A stretch of 64,000 bases of DNA from Pantanalinema sp. GBBB05 (GCA_016743235.1 VRZD01000019.1:62001-126000), one strand, 5' to 3'. Positions 17,677 to 23,690 are shown, numbered from the stretch's first letter. Notes: generated by a model from the sequence alone, not told the origin. Translations and numbers: made by a program.

Positions 17677-19110
17677 CTACTTGTCTGCCCGTGTAGGCAA
17701 CGGCGTGTCTAGAATCTCCATCAGCAGTTCCAGACGAGAAGGGCGCGTTAACAGCGGGACCAGGTTCGGCAAGCTGTAGTAGTCTCCCGCAAAGGTAAAC
17801 GTCTCTACAGGTGCCTGTTGTCCCTTCAGTTGGCTCTCTAGCCAGTTGCAGTAACCGCCCACACGGACGATAACTACGTTTGGCATGACCGCCAACTCCC
17901 GGCAGTAAGTCTTGTAAACCTCACCGAAGTAAGGAGCCGCATTCTCACCTTCGTCTGTCACGACGATGATCTGATCCACGACCTGTCGCTTCTTCCGCAT
18001 CGCTTCCAAAGGCGCACCAATGCTGGTGCCACCTCCAGCCTTAATGTGCTGAAATGCCCGCTCCCAGTCGGTCAACTCCTTGCCCTGTGCGGTGACAGGA
18101 TAAGGAATGTTGTCGAAGGCGTAGACAAACAAGTTTGCCTGAGTAATGCCAGAGATCAGGGCAGCCAGTCGCTTCCCTAACTCGATCGCATTCTCCATCG
18201 AACCCGACTTGTCCACGAGCAAGGCAGTGGGACGGGTAATCACACCACGCCGCTTCACCTGCTCATTCGTCACCTTCTCCAACCGGGCAAGGGTATCGTC
18301 ATCGAGGTCGGCTGCATCGGCTGCAACTTGAGCCTTGAATGCCGCAACTCGCGCACTCTTGGATGCCTCGTCCAGCTTCCCGTCAATCAACCCCTTCACC
18401 TCTGGGTGATCCATTGCCCCTCTTGCCTTCAGTGACTTGAGGTTGTTGATCACTTCCTGGGGAGTCATGCTGTTGATCAACGCCACCAAGACAGTGGGAG
18501 TGAGTTGCTTGATCGCACCAATGGCGATCGCATAGGGCAACTTAAATTCGACAACCAACCGCGCCTGTTCTGCGGCACTTTCTGCCTTGGCAAGCTGCTT
18601 CAGCACGTCAGCCAGCGAACCTACGGGAGGCTGGTCACGGAACAGAATGGCATTTGCCCGCTCATCAGGCTTGATGTGCAACGATGCGTACAGGTGCTTC
18701 ATTGCCTTGCGTCCCCGCAGTGCCGCGCGATCGAACAGGACAGGGTTATTTTCGCGCACCTTCAGATACCGCTGCACGGCAGTCCGGGCAGAACGGGGTA
18801 GCTTATTGCGGTGCTGCTTCATGAAGTCCACCACACGAGCCACCTGGTAAGGGGGAAACTCTTGCAGCATGACGAAGCCAGCATCCCGGTGCTCAGTCAA
18901 ATCGCTGGTTAGCAGATGTGCGACAAACACTTCCTTGTGGTCGCGCACGTCCCCATTGCGCTGATACCACATTGCCAGGTGTCCGTAGAAGATGGGGTCA
19001 AGTTCAACGATCAGTTTGTGAATTTCTGCCACTTGCTCAAGCTTGCGGTGAGGGGTAGTGAGCAAGCTGTTGAGCATTTCCAGGCGCAAATCGCGTTCAG
19101 TGTTGTTCAT
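17677..19110 (-). CDS. TROVE/vWA protein 1 (divergent Ro-like)
   Basis: 477 residues. The N-terminal two thirds are helical repeats with TROVE features: ELDPIFYGHLAMWYQRNGDVRD (compare the family DPEFxAKLAxYxR), QVARVVDFMKQH, LPRSARTAVQRYL and RGRKAMKHLYASLHI. The C-terminal vWA domain has an intact MIDAS: DKSGSME near residue 300, GGGTSIG and VVTDEGEN. Ro proteins bind misfolded RNA ends in the ring cavity and Y RNAs on the outside. Start ATG 19110 has AGGAGG in front; 73 upstream codons are open but overlap a structured RNA. Y RNA candidate 2 lies directly upstream, the usual position for a Ro partner. Confidence 0.85.
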   Translation of the reverse strand: MNNTERDLRLEMLNSLLTTPHRKLEQVAEIHKLIVELDPIFYGHLAMWYQRNGDVRDHKEVFVAHLLTSDLTEHRDAGFVMLQEFPPYQVARVVDFMKQHRNKLPRSARTAVQRYLKVRENNPVLFDRAALRGRKAMKHLYASLHIKPDERANAILFRDQPPVGSLADVLKQLAKAESAAEQARLVVEFKLPYAIAIGAIKQLTPTVLVALINSMTPQEVINNLKSLKARGAMDHPEVKGLIDGKLDEASKSARVAAFKAQVAADAADLDDDTLARLEKVTNEQVKRRGVITRPTALLVDKSGSMENAIELGKRLAALISGITQANLFVYAFDNIPYPVTAQGKELTDWERAFQHIKAGGGTSIGAPLEAMRKKRQVVDQIIVVTDEGENAAPYFGEVYKTYCRELAVMPNVVIVRVGGYCNWLESQLKGQQAPVETFTFAGDYYSLPNLVPLLTRPSRLELLMEILDTPLPTRADK

Positions 19111-19172
19111 AGGAACCTCCTCTGCTTGTAATGGATGAGGAGGCAGATGTTGCACGCAACGGTGAAGAGTCA

Positions 19173-19316
19173 CCGCGCAAGTGACAGAAGCTTGGCTGAA
19201 GGGTATTATCCCTCCAGTTTTGCCTGCTATCGGTCTCAGGCTTGCAGCGTACAACCCAATGTACGCACCAGTTTGTGTTTTGGTGGGGTATGTAAGCTTC
19301 TGCGATCGGGGCGCGG
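19173..19316 (-). ncRNA. Candidate Y RNA 2, upstream of TROVE gene 1
   Basis: Lower stem CCGCGC/GCGCGG, conserved 27-nt arm at 19288-19314 (starts GCGCCCCGA, ends TTACATAC) and 17-nt arm at 19175-19191 (GCTTCTGTCACTTGCGC). Upper stem CAGAAGCTT/AAGCTTCTG is 9 bp. The apical region folds by eye into four successive hairpins (CACCA/TGGTG, CGTACA/TGTACG, GCCTG/CAGGC and CTGGAGGG/CCCTTCAG), a cloverleaf-like order. Placement next to a Ro-type gene supports the Y RNA reading. Confidence 0.6.
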
Positions 19317-19406
19317 CAACAACTGCCAATGAAGGTGAAAATGAAAATGGATGAGCCTATTGCCTAAAAGTAGTGGCTGCGTAGACTACCGTCATATCTG
19401 CCACTA

Positions 19407-19644
19407 TTACGGCAACATCGTTTGAAAGGACCGTCCAGAAGCACAGGGACACAAATCGTTGTTACCCAGCTTTTCCTGCAGTTCTTTATCACCGTGAACA
19501 ATGCGATGTCCTCGTTTGACGGCGGTCTCTGATGGATACCCTCGACGACGTTTGCTAGAGGGTTCAAAAGCAGAACGCTTGCAGGTCGTGAAGATCTTCC
19601 AAATCATTATTCAGGTTGGTGTTATTAAAATTGCTTTGCTTCAT
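19407..19644 (-). pseudogene. Small SEC-C motif protein, frameshifted
   Basis: ATG 19644 has a strong GGAGG Shine-Dalgarno and reads MKQSNFNNTNLNNDLEDLHDLQ before a TGA at 19564. In the next frame the sequence continues with KRSAFEPSSKRRRGYPSET, GHRIVHGDKELQEKLG and NNDLCPCASGRSFQTMLP, a C-terminal SEC-C zinc motif in which the usual CPCGSGKxFKxCC has lost its last Cys pair. A one-base change near 19570-19580 would join them into about 78 residues. Either a recent frameshift or a recoding site. Confidence 0.55.
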
Positions 19645-19702
19645 TGTCCTTACCTCCAGTTCGGATAAACTGCATTGCCAATGCCAATCTCGTGTCTTTT
19701 TC

Positions 19703-20389
19703 TCAGATTGCAGAGACTGGTTTTGTATGCCCTTTTGAGAGTTGATCTGCCTGACGAGTGGTTTCAGGGAGACGATACTTGGGGGCACATTTCAGAACAA
19801 AATCGATCGCACTGTTCAAACTAATTCGATGTCCAACCGAGACATAAACAGGCTTGATATTTGACTGCGTACGAACGATCGCTCCAATGACTTCTCCGTG
19901 ATCTCGAATTGGTTGCCATGCGCCTCGCTGCTCTGCCAACGGTTCATGTTCTCCCAGGTAAGGCGTTTTTGCCACACCGATCGATGGTAAACCACTGACA
20001 ATGCCAAGATGACAGGCAAAACCACAGCGACGTGGGTGAATATAACCATTGCCATCACACAGCAGCAGATCCGGTCGCGTCTTCAATTCTGCCAACGCTT
20101 CCATCACCACTGGAACTTCCCGAAATGCCAGCAGACCTGGAACATAAGGAAAGGTTGTGAGACAACGAATCATCACGGATTCCTGAAGCGTCAGGTCGGG
20201 AAATCGCAGCACGGCGATCGCGGCACAAGCAATGCGATCGTCCTCTTCAAAGCCCACATCGACTCCGGCAACAGTTTTCACTTCACCAAAATCATCCTCC
20301 ATCACCACCTGTGCCCGTAACTCCTGCTGAAGAGCGATCGCTGCTTCAGGAGTAGCTGACTGAGTTAGAGTTAATAGCGGATGATGCAT
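19703..20389 (-). CDS. nfi: Endonuclease V
   Basis: 228 residues. Endonuclease V cleaves one nucleotide 3' of hypoxanthine (inosine) in DNA and, in many species, in RNA. Motifs seen: TVAGVDVGF near residue 40 (metal-binding Asp), the PYVPGLLAFREVP wedge motif, LLLCDGNGYIHPRRCGFACH (usually DGxGxxHPR) with the second metal Asp, and GVAKTPYLG. Complete length. In this context an RNA substrate, such as inosine-34 in the array's tRNA-Arg(ACG), is conceivable but not shown. Confidence 0.93.
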   Translation of the reverse strand: MHHPLLTLTQSATPEAAIALQQELRAQVVMEDDFGEVKTVAGVDVGFEEDDRIACAAIAVLRFPDLTLQESVMIRCLTTFPYVPGLLAFREVPVVMEALAELKTRPDLLLCDGNGYIHPRRCGFACHLGIVSGLPSIGVAKTPYLGEHEPLAEQRGAWQPIRDHGEVIGAIVRTQSNIKPVYVSVGHRISLNSAIDFVLKCAPKYRLPETTRQADQLSKGHTKPVSAI

Positions 20390-20457
20390 GAAGAAAACCT
20401 CTACCGGAAACTGGAACCATAATCGAAAAATGCGATCGAATGAGGGACTGTAAAAGT

Positions 20458-20583
20458 CACTTCGTGCAAGTCAAAAAAGCGGGGTGTCATACACAGGATT
20501 TGAACCTGTAGTAGCTTGATTCTAAGTCAAGTGCCTTATCCATTAGGCGAGTATGTAAGCTTTTTCAGTTAGGGCACGAAGTG
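20458..20583 (-). ncRNA. Candidate Y RNA 3 with a tRNA-like apical domain
   Basis: Lower stem CACTTCGTGC/GCACGAAGTG (10 bp), conserved arms at 20551-20577 and 20464-20480, upper stem of AAAAAGC with GCTTTTT. The apex is a near-complete tRNA in normal order: CATAC/GTATG acceptor remnant, D-arm GCC/GGC, anticodon arm CTTGA-CTTAGAA-TCAAG (UAG), 5-nt variable loop and T-arm ACAGG-TTCAAAT-CCTGT. The acceptor stem continues into the Y stem, so the tRNA ends are not free. Confidence 0.6.
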
Positions 20584-20590
20584 GAAAGAT

Positions 20591-20791
20591 TTATCCGTAA
20601 ACCGCTTCAGGGCGAATGATCAAGTCACCACTTGGACGGCGATCGACCACATAAGTGGAAAGTCGATTGACATTGGTATCCAGGTGTTTGGAAACTTGTT
20701 CTTTGACCGCGACATCATTCATGCCTGTGGTGATTCCCAGTTGAGTTTCTGGAATGTCAAGCGATCGCCCCTCAAATCGAATATGCACCAT
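20591..20791 (-). CDS. Small protein with ubiquitin-like character
   Basis: 66 residues beginning MVHIRFEGRSLDI, a beta-hairpin-like start, then a helix-compatible NDVAVKEQVSKHL and strands STYVVDRR and DLIIRPEAV. It ends in Tyr-Gly, so a free C-terminal glycine is available without processing. Size, predicted strand order and presence in a locus with E1-like and E2-like genes suggest the conjugated beta-grasp partner; sequence alone does not prove it. ATG 20791 has AGAGGTGA upstream, better than 20800. Confidence 0.6.
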   Translation of the reverse strand: MVHIRFEGRSLDIPETQLGITTGMNDVAVKEQVSKHLDTNVNRLSTYVVDRRPSGDLIIRPEAVYG

Positions 20792-20925
20792 GACTATCAC
20801 CTCTTTGTTTTATGACTCTAAATGGGGTGACTGAGGAGAGTCGTATAGCCTGCGGCATTCAAGAAACGCGAAGCGTCTCCTTCGGAGAAACTCGCTAACA
20901 CTGGTGTCACAGACCAGCCCCTCCA

Positions 20926-20949
20926 CCCCTTTGGGTAGCCCCAAAGGGG
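20926..20949. terminator. Perfect hairpin at the 3' end of the tRNA array
   Basis: CCCCTTTGGG and CCCAAAGGGG form a 10-bp stem with a 4-nt loop, between the last tRNA of the array (20971) and the Ubl-like gene. No T-run follows, so it may stabilise or process the array transcript instead of terminating it. A dispersed-repeat-like stretch (GCGAAGCGTCTCC...) lies at about 20869-20895. Confidence 0.35.
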
Positions 20950-20970
20950 CGGCTTCGCCAACAGTCACAG

Positions 20971-21044
20971 TGGAGCCAAGGGGACTTGAACCCCTAACCT
21001 CCTGTTTGCAAGACAGGCGCTCTAGCCAGTTGGGCTATGGTCCC
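20971..21044 (-). tRNA. tRNA-Ala(UGC), array position 3'-most
   Basis: Acceptor GGGACCA/TGGCTCC (one A-C mismatch), anticodon loop CTTGCAA, T-loop TTCAAGT, discriminator A, no encoded CCA (ACTG follows). Confidence 0.88.
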
Positions 21045-21050
21045 ATTTGG

Positions 21051-21217
21051 TGGATCTGATCGGAATCGAACCGATCGCCTCCCGATGAGAATTGCACTCA
21101 TCCCTCGTACAAGTTCACAAAGCTGTTTTTTTGCTTCTTAACAGGAAGTTAGTATGTAAGCTTTGCCTGTTGGGGTACAAGGTGGTTTAGGCGCTCTGCC
21201 ACTAGAGCTACAGACCC
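21051..21217 (-). ncRNA. tRNA-like gene interrupted by candidate Y RNA 4
   Basis: Acceptor GGGTCTG/CAGATCC with discriminator A and encoded CCA, D-arm GCTC/GAGC and T-arm ATCGG-TTCGATT-CCGAT are all present, but the anticodon arm is replaced by about 100 nt holding the conserved arms at 21152-21178 and 21107-21123 (GTAC/GTAC lower stem, CAAAGCT/AGCTTTG upper stem). CGCCT/AGGCG could close the insertion. A second hairpin GATGAG-TGCAATT-CTCATC precedes the T-arm. No usable anticodon is visible. Confidence 0.6.
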
Positions 21218-21225
21218 AGGTTTGG

Positions 21226-21299
21226 TGGATTCTGGTCGGATTTGAACCGACATCTTTCTGCTTGCAAGGCAGACGCTTTCCCAGTTAAGCTACAGACCC
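21226..21299 (-). tRNA. tRNA-Ala(UGC), second copy
   Basis: Acceptor GGGTCTG pairs with CAGAATCC only if one A is bulged; anticodon arm TCTGC-CTTGCAA-GCAGA, T-loop TTCAAAT, encoded CCA. Confidence 0.85.
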
Positions 21300-21305
21300 A
21301 TTTGG

Positions 21306-21379
21306 CAGGAGTGGTAGGAATTGAACCTACACAAGTCGATTTAGAAGATCGATGCCCTCATCCATTAGGCGACACTCCC
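21306..21379 (-). tRNA. tRNA-Arg(UCU)
   Basis: Acceptor GGGAGTG/CACTCCT, anticodon arm TCGAT-CTTCTAA-ATCGA, T-loop TTCAATT, discriminator G, encoded CCA. Confidence 0.9.
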
Positions 21380-21388
21380 ACAAGTTGG

Positions 21389-21460
21389 TAGTCCTGGCAG
21401 GATTTGAACCTGCAACCCTCTGTTTGTAAGACAGATGCTCCACCATTGAGCTACAGGACT
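21389..21460 (-). tRNA. tRNA-Val(UAC)
   Basis: Acceptor AGTCCTG/CAGGACT perfect, anticodon arm TCTGT-CTTACAA-ACAGA, T-loop TTCAAAT, discriminator A, encoded CCA. Confidence 0.93.
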
Positions 21461-21465
21461 ACGAG

Positions 21466-21537
21466 AGCGGATGATGGGACTCGAACCCATGCGCTGAGTG
21501 TGGCGCACTCAGATGCTTGCCGCTACATCACACCCGC
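21466..21537 (-). tRNA. tRNA-Gly(GCC), atypical loop
   Basis: Acceptor GCGGGTG/CATCCGC, D-stem GATG/CATC, T-arm ATGGG-TTCGAGT-CCCAT, discriminator T, no CCA. The anticodon arm TGAGT-GCGCCAC-ACTCA gives GCC with C instead of U at position 33. Confidence 0.7.
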
Positions 21538-21546
21538 ATTTTTTGG

Positions 21547-21618
21547 AGCGAAAGACGAGACTCGAACTCGTGTCTCCTGGGTGGAAGCCAGGGATGCTTG
21601 CCGCTGCACCACATTCGC
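21547..21618 (-). tRNA. tRNA-Gly(UCC)
   Basis: Acceptor GCGAATG/CTTTCGC (one T-T mismatch), anticodon arm CCTGG-CTTCCAC-CCAGG, T-loop TTCGAGT, discriminator T, encoded CCA. Confidence 0.9.
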
Positions 21619-21625
21619 ATTCTGG

Positions 21626-21698
21626 GGCTGGTGACAGGATTTGAACCTGCAACCTTTCGCTTACAAGGCGATTGCTCTTCCAACTGAGCTACACCAGC
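21626..21698 (-). tRNA. tRNA-Thr(UGU)
   Basis: Acceptor GCTGGTG/CACCAGC perfect, loop CTTGTAA, T-loop TTCAAAT, discriminator C (unusual for Thr), encoded CCA. Confidence 0.9.
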
Positions 21699-21701
21699 AC
21701 A

Positions 21702-21774
21702 AGCAGATGGCGAGGCTTGAACTCGCGTCCAGGACATACCAAATCCTGATGCTGACCGACTACACCACATCTGC
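21702..21774 (-). tRNA. tRNA-Thr(GGU)
   Basis: Acceptor GCAGATG/CATCTGC perfect, anticodon arm AGGAT-TTGGTAT-GTCCT, T-loop TTCAAGC, discriminator T, no encoded CCA. Confidence 0.9.
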
Positions 21775-21780
21775 ATTTGG

Positions 21781-21853
21781 AGCAGGAGACGGGAGTTGAA
21801 CCCATACCACGAGCTTACGAGACCCGTATGCTTGCCACTTGCACCACACCTGC
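21781..21853 (-). tRNA. tRNA-Thr(CGU)
   Basis: Acceptor GCAGGTG/CTCCTGC (one T-T mismatch), anticodon arm CGGGT-CTCGTAA-GCTCG, T-loop TTCAACT, discriminator T, encoded CCA. Confidence 0.88.
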
Positions 21854-21857
21854 TCGG

Positions 21858-21952
21858 TGACGGGGGCGGGAATTGTAGCTTGCTTCCGCGTAGCGGTACC
21901 CGCTGATGTAAAGGTTATGAGCCTTTCGAGCCGCCGTTGCTCCATCCCCGCA
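21858..21952 (-). tRNA. Initiator-type tRNA-Met(CAU) with a repeat inserted in the T-loop
   Basis: TGCGGGG/CCCCGTC acceptor with an unpaired first position (initiator hallmark), D-stem GAGC/GCTC, anticodon arm AAAGG-CTCATAA-CCTTT and T-stem GCGGG/CCCGC. The T-loop, normally 7 nt, is 28 nt (21871-21898) because CCGCTACGCGGAAGCAAGC, a sequence I recognise as a common cyanobacterial dispersed repeat, sits between two TAC triplets. Probably non-functional as a tRNA unless the loop is tolerated. Confidence 0.8.
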
Positions 21953-21953
21953 G

Positions 21954-22027
21954 TACCCCTAGCGAGACTCGAACTCGCAAGATTCCAGTTTTAAGCCGGA
22001 CACGTCTGCCAATTGCGTCACAGGGGC
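21954..22027 (-). tRNA. tRNA-Leu(UAA), class I-type
   Basis: Acceptor GCCCCTG/TAGGGGT, anticodon arm TCCGG-CTTAAAA-CTGGA, Leu-like D-arm with GGCAGACG, but only a 5-nt variable loop (ATCTT). Discriminator A, no CCA. Confidence 0.82.
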
Positions 22028-22035
22028 ATCTTTGG

Positions 22036-22105
22036 TGGGCGCTGTAGGAGTTGAACCTACGTCAGTCTCCTTAAGAGGGAGGTGCCACCGTTCTGCCAAA
22101 CGCCC
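22036..22105 (-). tRNA. tRNA-Lys(CUU)
   Basis: Acceptor GGGCGTT/AGCGCCC, anticodon arm CTCC-CTCTTAA-GGAG, T-arm GTAGG-TTCAACT-CCTAC, discriminator A, encoded CCA. Short at 70 nt. Confidence 0.85.
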
Positions 22106-22139
22106 ATTTTTTCACTGCTCAACCCAAGGTTAAATTTGG

Positions 22140-22211
22140 TGGGTCGCCCAGGGGTTGAACCTGAATCTCTCCGCTTAAAAGGCGGCTGCATATCCGCTCT
22201 GCCAACGACCC
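22140..22211 (-). tRNA. tRNA-Lys(UUU)
   Basis: Acceptor GGGTCGT/GCGACCC, anticodon arm GCCGC-CTTTTAA-GCGGA, T-loop TTCAACC, discriminator A, encoded CCA. Confidence 0.9.
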
Positions 22212-22217
22212 GAATGG

Positions 22218-22289
22218 TCTGAGTGGTAGGGATTGAACCTACGACCTCCGGTTCCCCGAACCGACGTGCTCCCACTGCACTACACTCAG
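22218..22289 (-). tRNA. tRNA-Pro(GGG), C33
   Basis: Acceptor CTGAGTG/CACTCAG perfect, D-stem GTGC/GCAC, T-arm GTAGG-TTCAATC-CCTAC, encoded CCA. Anticodon arm TCGGT-TCGGGGA-ACCGG has C at position 33. Confidence 0.8.
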
Positions 22290-22297
22290 ATATTTGG

Positions 22298-22372
22298 TAC
22301 ACCGAGCAAGACTCAAACTTGCTAATTACCCACTTATCGGGTGGGCGCGTCGATCACTTCCGCCTTCGGTGC
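22298..22372 (-). tRNA. tRNA-Ile(GAU), C33
   Basis: Acceptor GCACCGA/TCGGTGT, anticodon arm CCCAC-CCGATAA-GTGGG with C33, Leu-like D-arm, T-loop TTTGAGT, encoded CCA. Confidence 0.8.
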
Positions 22373-22376
22373 TTGG

Positions 22377-22449
22377 TACTCCCGGTGGGAATCGAACCCA
22401 CAAAATCTAGATCCTCGGTCTAGAGCGTCTTCCCTTCCGCCACAGGAGC
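22377..22449 (-). tRNA. tRNA-Leu(GAG), class I-type, C33
   Basis: Acceptor GCTCCTG/CGGGAGT, anticodon arm CTAGA-CCGAGGA-TCTAG (C33), D-arm of Leu type, 5-nt variable loop ATTTT, encoded CCA. Confidence 0.82.
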
Positions 22450-22454
22450 ATCAG

Positions 22455-22528
22455 TACCCTTGGTGGGAGTCGAACCCACAAAATCTGGTCTCTGAAGCCA
22501 GCACGTATTCCAGTTCCGTCACAAGGGC
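22455..22528 (-). tRNA. tRNA-Leu(CAG), class I-type
   Basis: Acceptor GCCCTTG/CAAGGGT, anticodon stem CTGG/CCAG around TTCAGAG, T-arm GTGGG-TTCGACT-CCCAC, no CCA. Isotype from the CAG triplet is likely but the anticodon stem is imperfect. Confidence 0.75.
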
Positions 22529-22540
22529 AAACTTTCTTTT

Positions 22541-22575
22541 TGTGTGCTGTGAGAATGGTGTTCTCACAGCACACA
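22541..22575. repeat. 15-bp perfect hairpin between tRNA genes
   Basis: TGTGTGCTGTGAGAA and its exact complement flank a 5-nt loop TGGTG. Placed in the spacer between tRNA-Leu(CAG) and tRNA-Pro(UGG). Confidence 0.85.
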
Positions 22576-22586
22576 ATACTCATTGG

Positions 22587-22659
22587 TCGGGATGGTAGGA
22601 TTTGAACCCACGACTCCTTGGTCCCAAACCAAGGCTTCTGACCACTGAATTACATCCCG
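22587..22659 (-). tRNA. tRNA-Pro(UGG)
   Basis: Acceptor CGGGATG/CATCCCG perfect, anticodon arm CTTGG-TTTGGGA-CCAAG, T-loop TTCAAAT, discriminator A, encoded CCA. Confidence 0.93.
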
Positions 22660-22667
22660 ATACTTGG

Positions 22668-22741
<74 letters not shown>

Positions 22742-22749
22742 ATAATTGG

Positions 22750-22823
22750 TACTCCTGGTGGGAATCGAACCCACACGTGACTATTTTTGAGACAGCCGCC
22801 TCTTCCGATTGGGCTACAGGAGT
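22750..22823 (-). tRNA. tRNA-Leu(CAA), class I-type
   Basis: Acceptor ACTCCTG/CAGGAGT perfect, anticodon arm GCTGT-CTCAAAA-ATAGT (two G-T pairs), short variable loop, T-arm GTGGG-TTCGATT-CCCAC, encoded CCA. Confidence 0.82.
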
Positions 22824-22830
22824 GTGACCT

Positions 22831-22859
22831 ATGTTTTGTGTGCAGTGCGCACAAAACAT
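22831..22859. repeat. 13-bp hairpin between tRNA genes
   Basis: ATGTTTTGTGTGC pairs with GCGCACAAAACAT (one G-T) around AGT, in the spacer after tRNA-Leu(CAA). Confidence 0.8.
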
Positions 22860-22879
22860 AAAGCTTTGCTTTTTAGGAA

Positions 22880-22923
22880 TGGGAGGAATACAGGGGAATG
22901 ACCCAGGCGACTGTTTACCTCCC
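22880..22923 (-). ncRNA. Possible minimal tRNA-like remnant
   Basis: GGGAGG/CCTCCC closes a 44-nt element with an inner ACAG/CTGT pairing, two bases from the tRNA-Gln end. No D-, T- or anticodon arm can be drawn, so it is either a collapsed tRNA or a spacer hairpin. Confidence 0.3.
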
Positions 22924-22925
22924 AA

Positions 22926-22998
22926 CTGCCCCGCCAGGGTTTGAACCTGGAACTTCGCTTTCAAAGAGCGACATGGATGCCAATTTCACCACAGGGCA
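22926..22998 (-). tRNA. tRNA-Gln(UUG)
   Basis: Acceptor TGCCCTG/CGGGGCA, anticodon arm TCGCT-CTTTGAA-AGCGA, T-loop TTCAAAC, discriminator G, no CCA. Confidence 0.9.
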
Positions 22999-23007
22999 TT
23001 GAAATGG

Positions 23008-23080
23008 ATGCAGGAGTTGGGGTCGAACCAACCTCTCTCTGATTCAGAGTCAGAGCGACTTGCCAATCGTCCATCCTGCA
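23008..23080 (-). tRNA. tRNA-Gln(CUG)
   Basis: Acceptor TGCAGGA/TCCTGCA perfect, anticodon arm TCTGA-CTCTGAA-TCAGA, T-loop TTCGACC, discriminator T, encoded CCA. Confidence 0.9.
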
Positions 23081-23088
23081 ATAAATGG

Positions 23089-23160
23089 CTGCCCCAGCAG
23101 GACTTGAACCTGCAACCTAGCGGTTAACAGCCGCTCGCTCTGCCATTGAGCTATAGGGCA
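23089..23160 (-). tRNA. tRNA-Asn(GUU)
   Basis: Acceptor TGCCCTA/TGGGGCA, anticodon arm AGCGG-CTGTTAA-CCGCT, T-loop TTCAAGT, discriminator G, encoded CCA. Confidence 0.92.
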
Positions 23161-23209
23161 ACGGTCTTATTTAATAGCTGCGTGAAACGCAGCTATTAAA
23201 TAAGACCGT
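23161..23209. repeat. 23-bp perfect hairpin between tRNA genes
   Basis: A perfect inverted repeat with a GAA loop starting directly at the 5' end of tRNA-Asn; the stem contains TTATTTAATAGCTGCGT and its complement. Long for a processing or termination signal, and no T-run follows. Confidence 0.9.
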
Positions 23210-23213
23210 TGAG

Positions 23214-23286
23214 TGGGAAGTGACAGGATCGAACTGCCTTCTCGCCGTCTTCAGCGGCACGTGAGCACCAGCTTCACCAACTTCCC
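23214..23286 (-). tRNA. tRNA-Phe(GAA)
   Basis: Acceptor GGGAAGT/ACTTCCC perfect, D-stem GTGA/TCAC, anticodon arm TGCCG-CTGAAGA-CGGCG, T-loop TTCGATC, discriminator A, no CCA. Confidence 0.88.
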
Positions 23287-23304
23287 AAACAGTTCAAATT
23301 TTGG

Positions 23305-23392
23305 CGGAGGCTAAGAGAATCGAACTCTTGACGGTGTATTTCACCCGCAGGCGTTTTCAAAACGCTTTCCTCGTCCGTGCCGGACAACCTCC
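23305..23392 (-). tRNA. tRNA-Ser(UGA), class II
   Basis: Acceptor GGAGGTT/AGCCTCC, anticodon loop TTTGAAA flanked by AGCGT-like stem, long variable arm with GGTG/CACC, T-arm AAGAG-TTCGATT-CTCTT, discriminator G, encoded CCA. Confidence 0.92.
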
Positions 23393-23400
23393 ATGTTTGG

Positions 23401-23474
23401 CGAGGACGGAGGGACTCAAACCCCCACTCTTCAGGTTCGTAATCTGAGATGTTGTTCAGTTACACCACGTCCTC
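23401..23474 (-). tRNA. tRNA-Arg(ACG)
   Basis: Acceptor GAGGACG/CGTCCTC perfect, loop TTACGAA (A34 likely inosine), one mismatch in the anticodon stem, T-loop TTTGAGT, discriminator G, encoded CCA. Confidence 0.85.
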
Positions 23475-23480
23475 ACAAGG

Positions 23481-23561
23481 CGGAGAGCAGTGGACTCGAA
23501 CCACAATTGTTCATCCATCTGTTTAGCAAACAGCGCCAATTTCCTAATTGGTTTACTCTCC
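23481..23561 (-). tRNA. tRNA-Ser(GCU), class II
   Basis: Acceptor GGAGAGT/GCTCTCC, anticodon stem CTGT/ACAG with TTGCTAA, extended variable region, T-loop TTCGAGT, discriminator G, followed by CC only. Confidence 0.85.
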
Positions 23562-23570
23562 ATAGATTGG

Positions 23571-23652
23571 TAGGTCGGGCAGGAGTCGCACCTGCAACGC
23601 AAGAAGCGGCTGTTTTACAGACAGTTGCCCACGCTGATAGGCGAGCCGACCC
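23571..23652 (-). tRNA. tRNA-Tyr(GUA), class II
   Basis: Acceptor GGGTCGG/CCGACCT, anticodon stem CTGT/ACAG with CTGTAAA, variable arm CGC...GCG, T-arm GCAGG-TGCGACT-CCTGC, discriminator A, encoded CCA. Confidence 0.88.
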
Positions 23653-23690
23653 ATGTTTGTTTTTGCTGCTCATGTTTGAGCAAGATTTGG

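Noticed and set aside
19111..19329. N-terminal extension of TROVE protein 1
   Set aside because: The extension is read through Y RNA candidate 2, lacks TROVE similarity, and ATG 19110 has a strong AGGAGG.
21051..21217. Group I intron in a tRNA gene
   Set aside because: The insert is only about 100 nt, lacks P, Q, R, S elements and any conserved guanosine-site motif, and shares its arms with elements outside tRNA genes.
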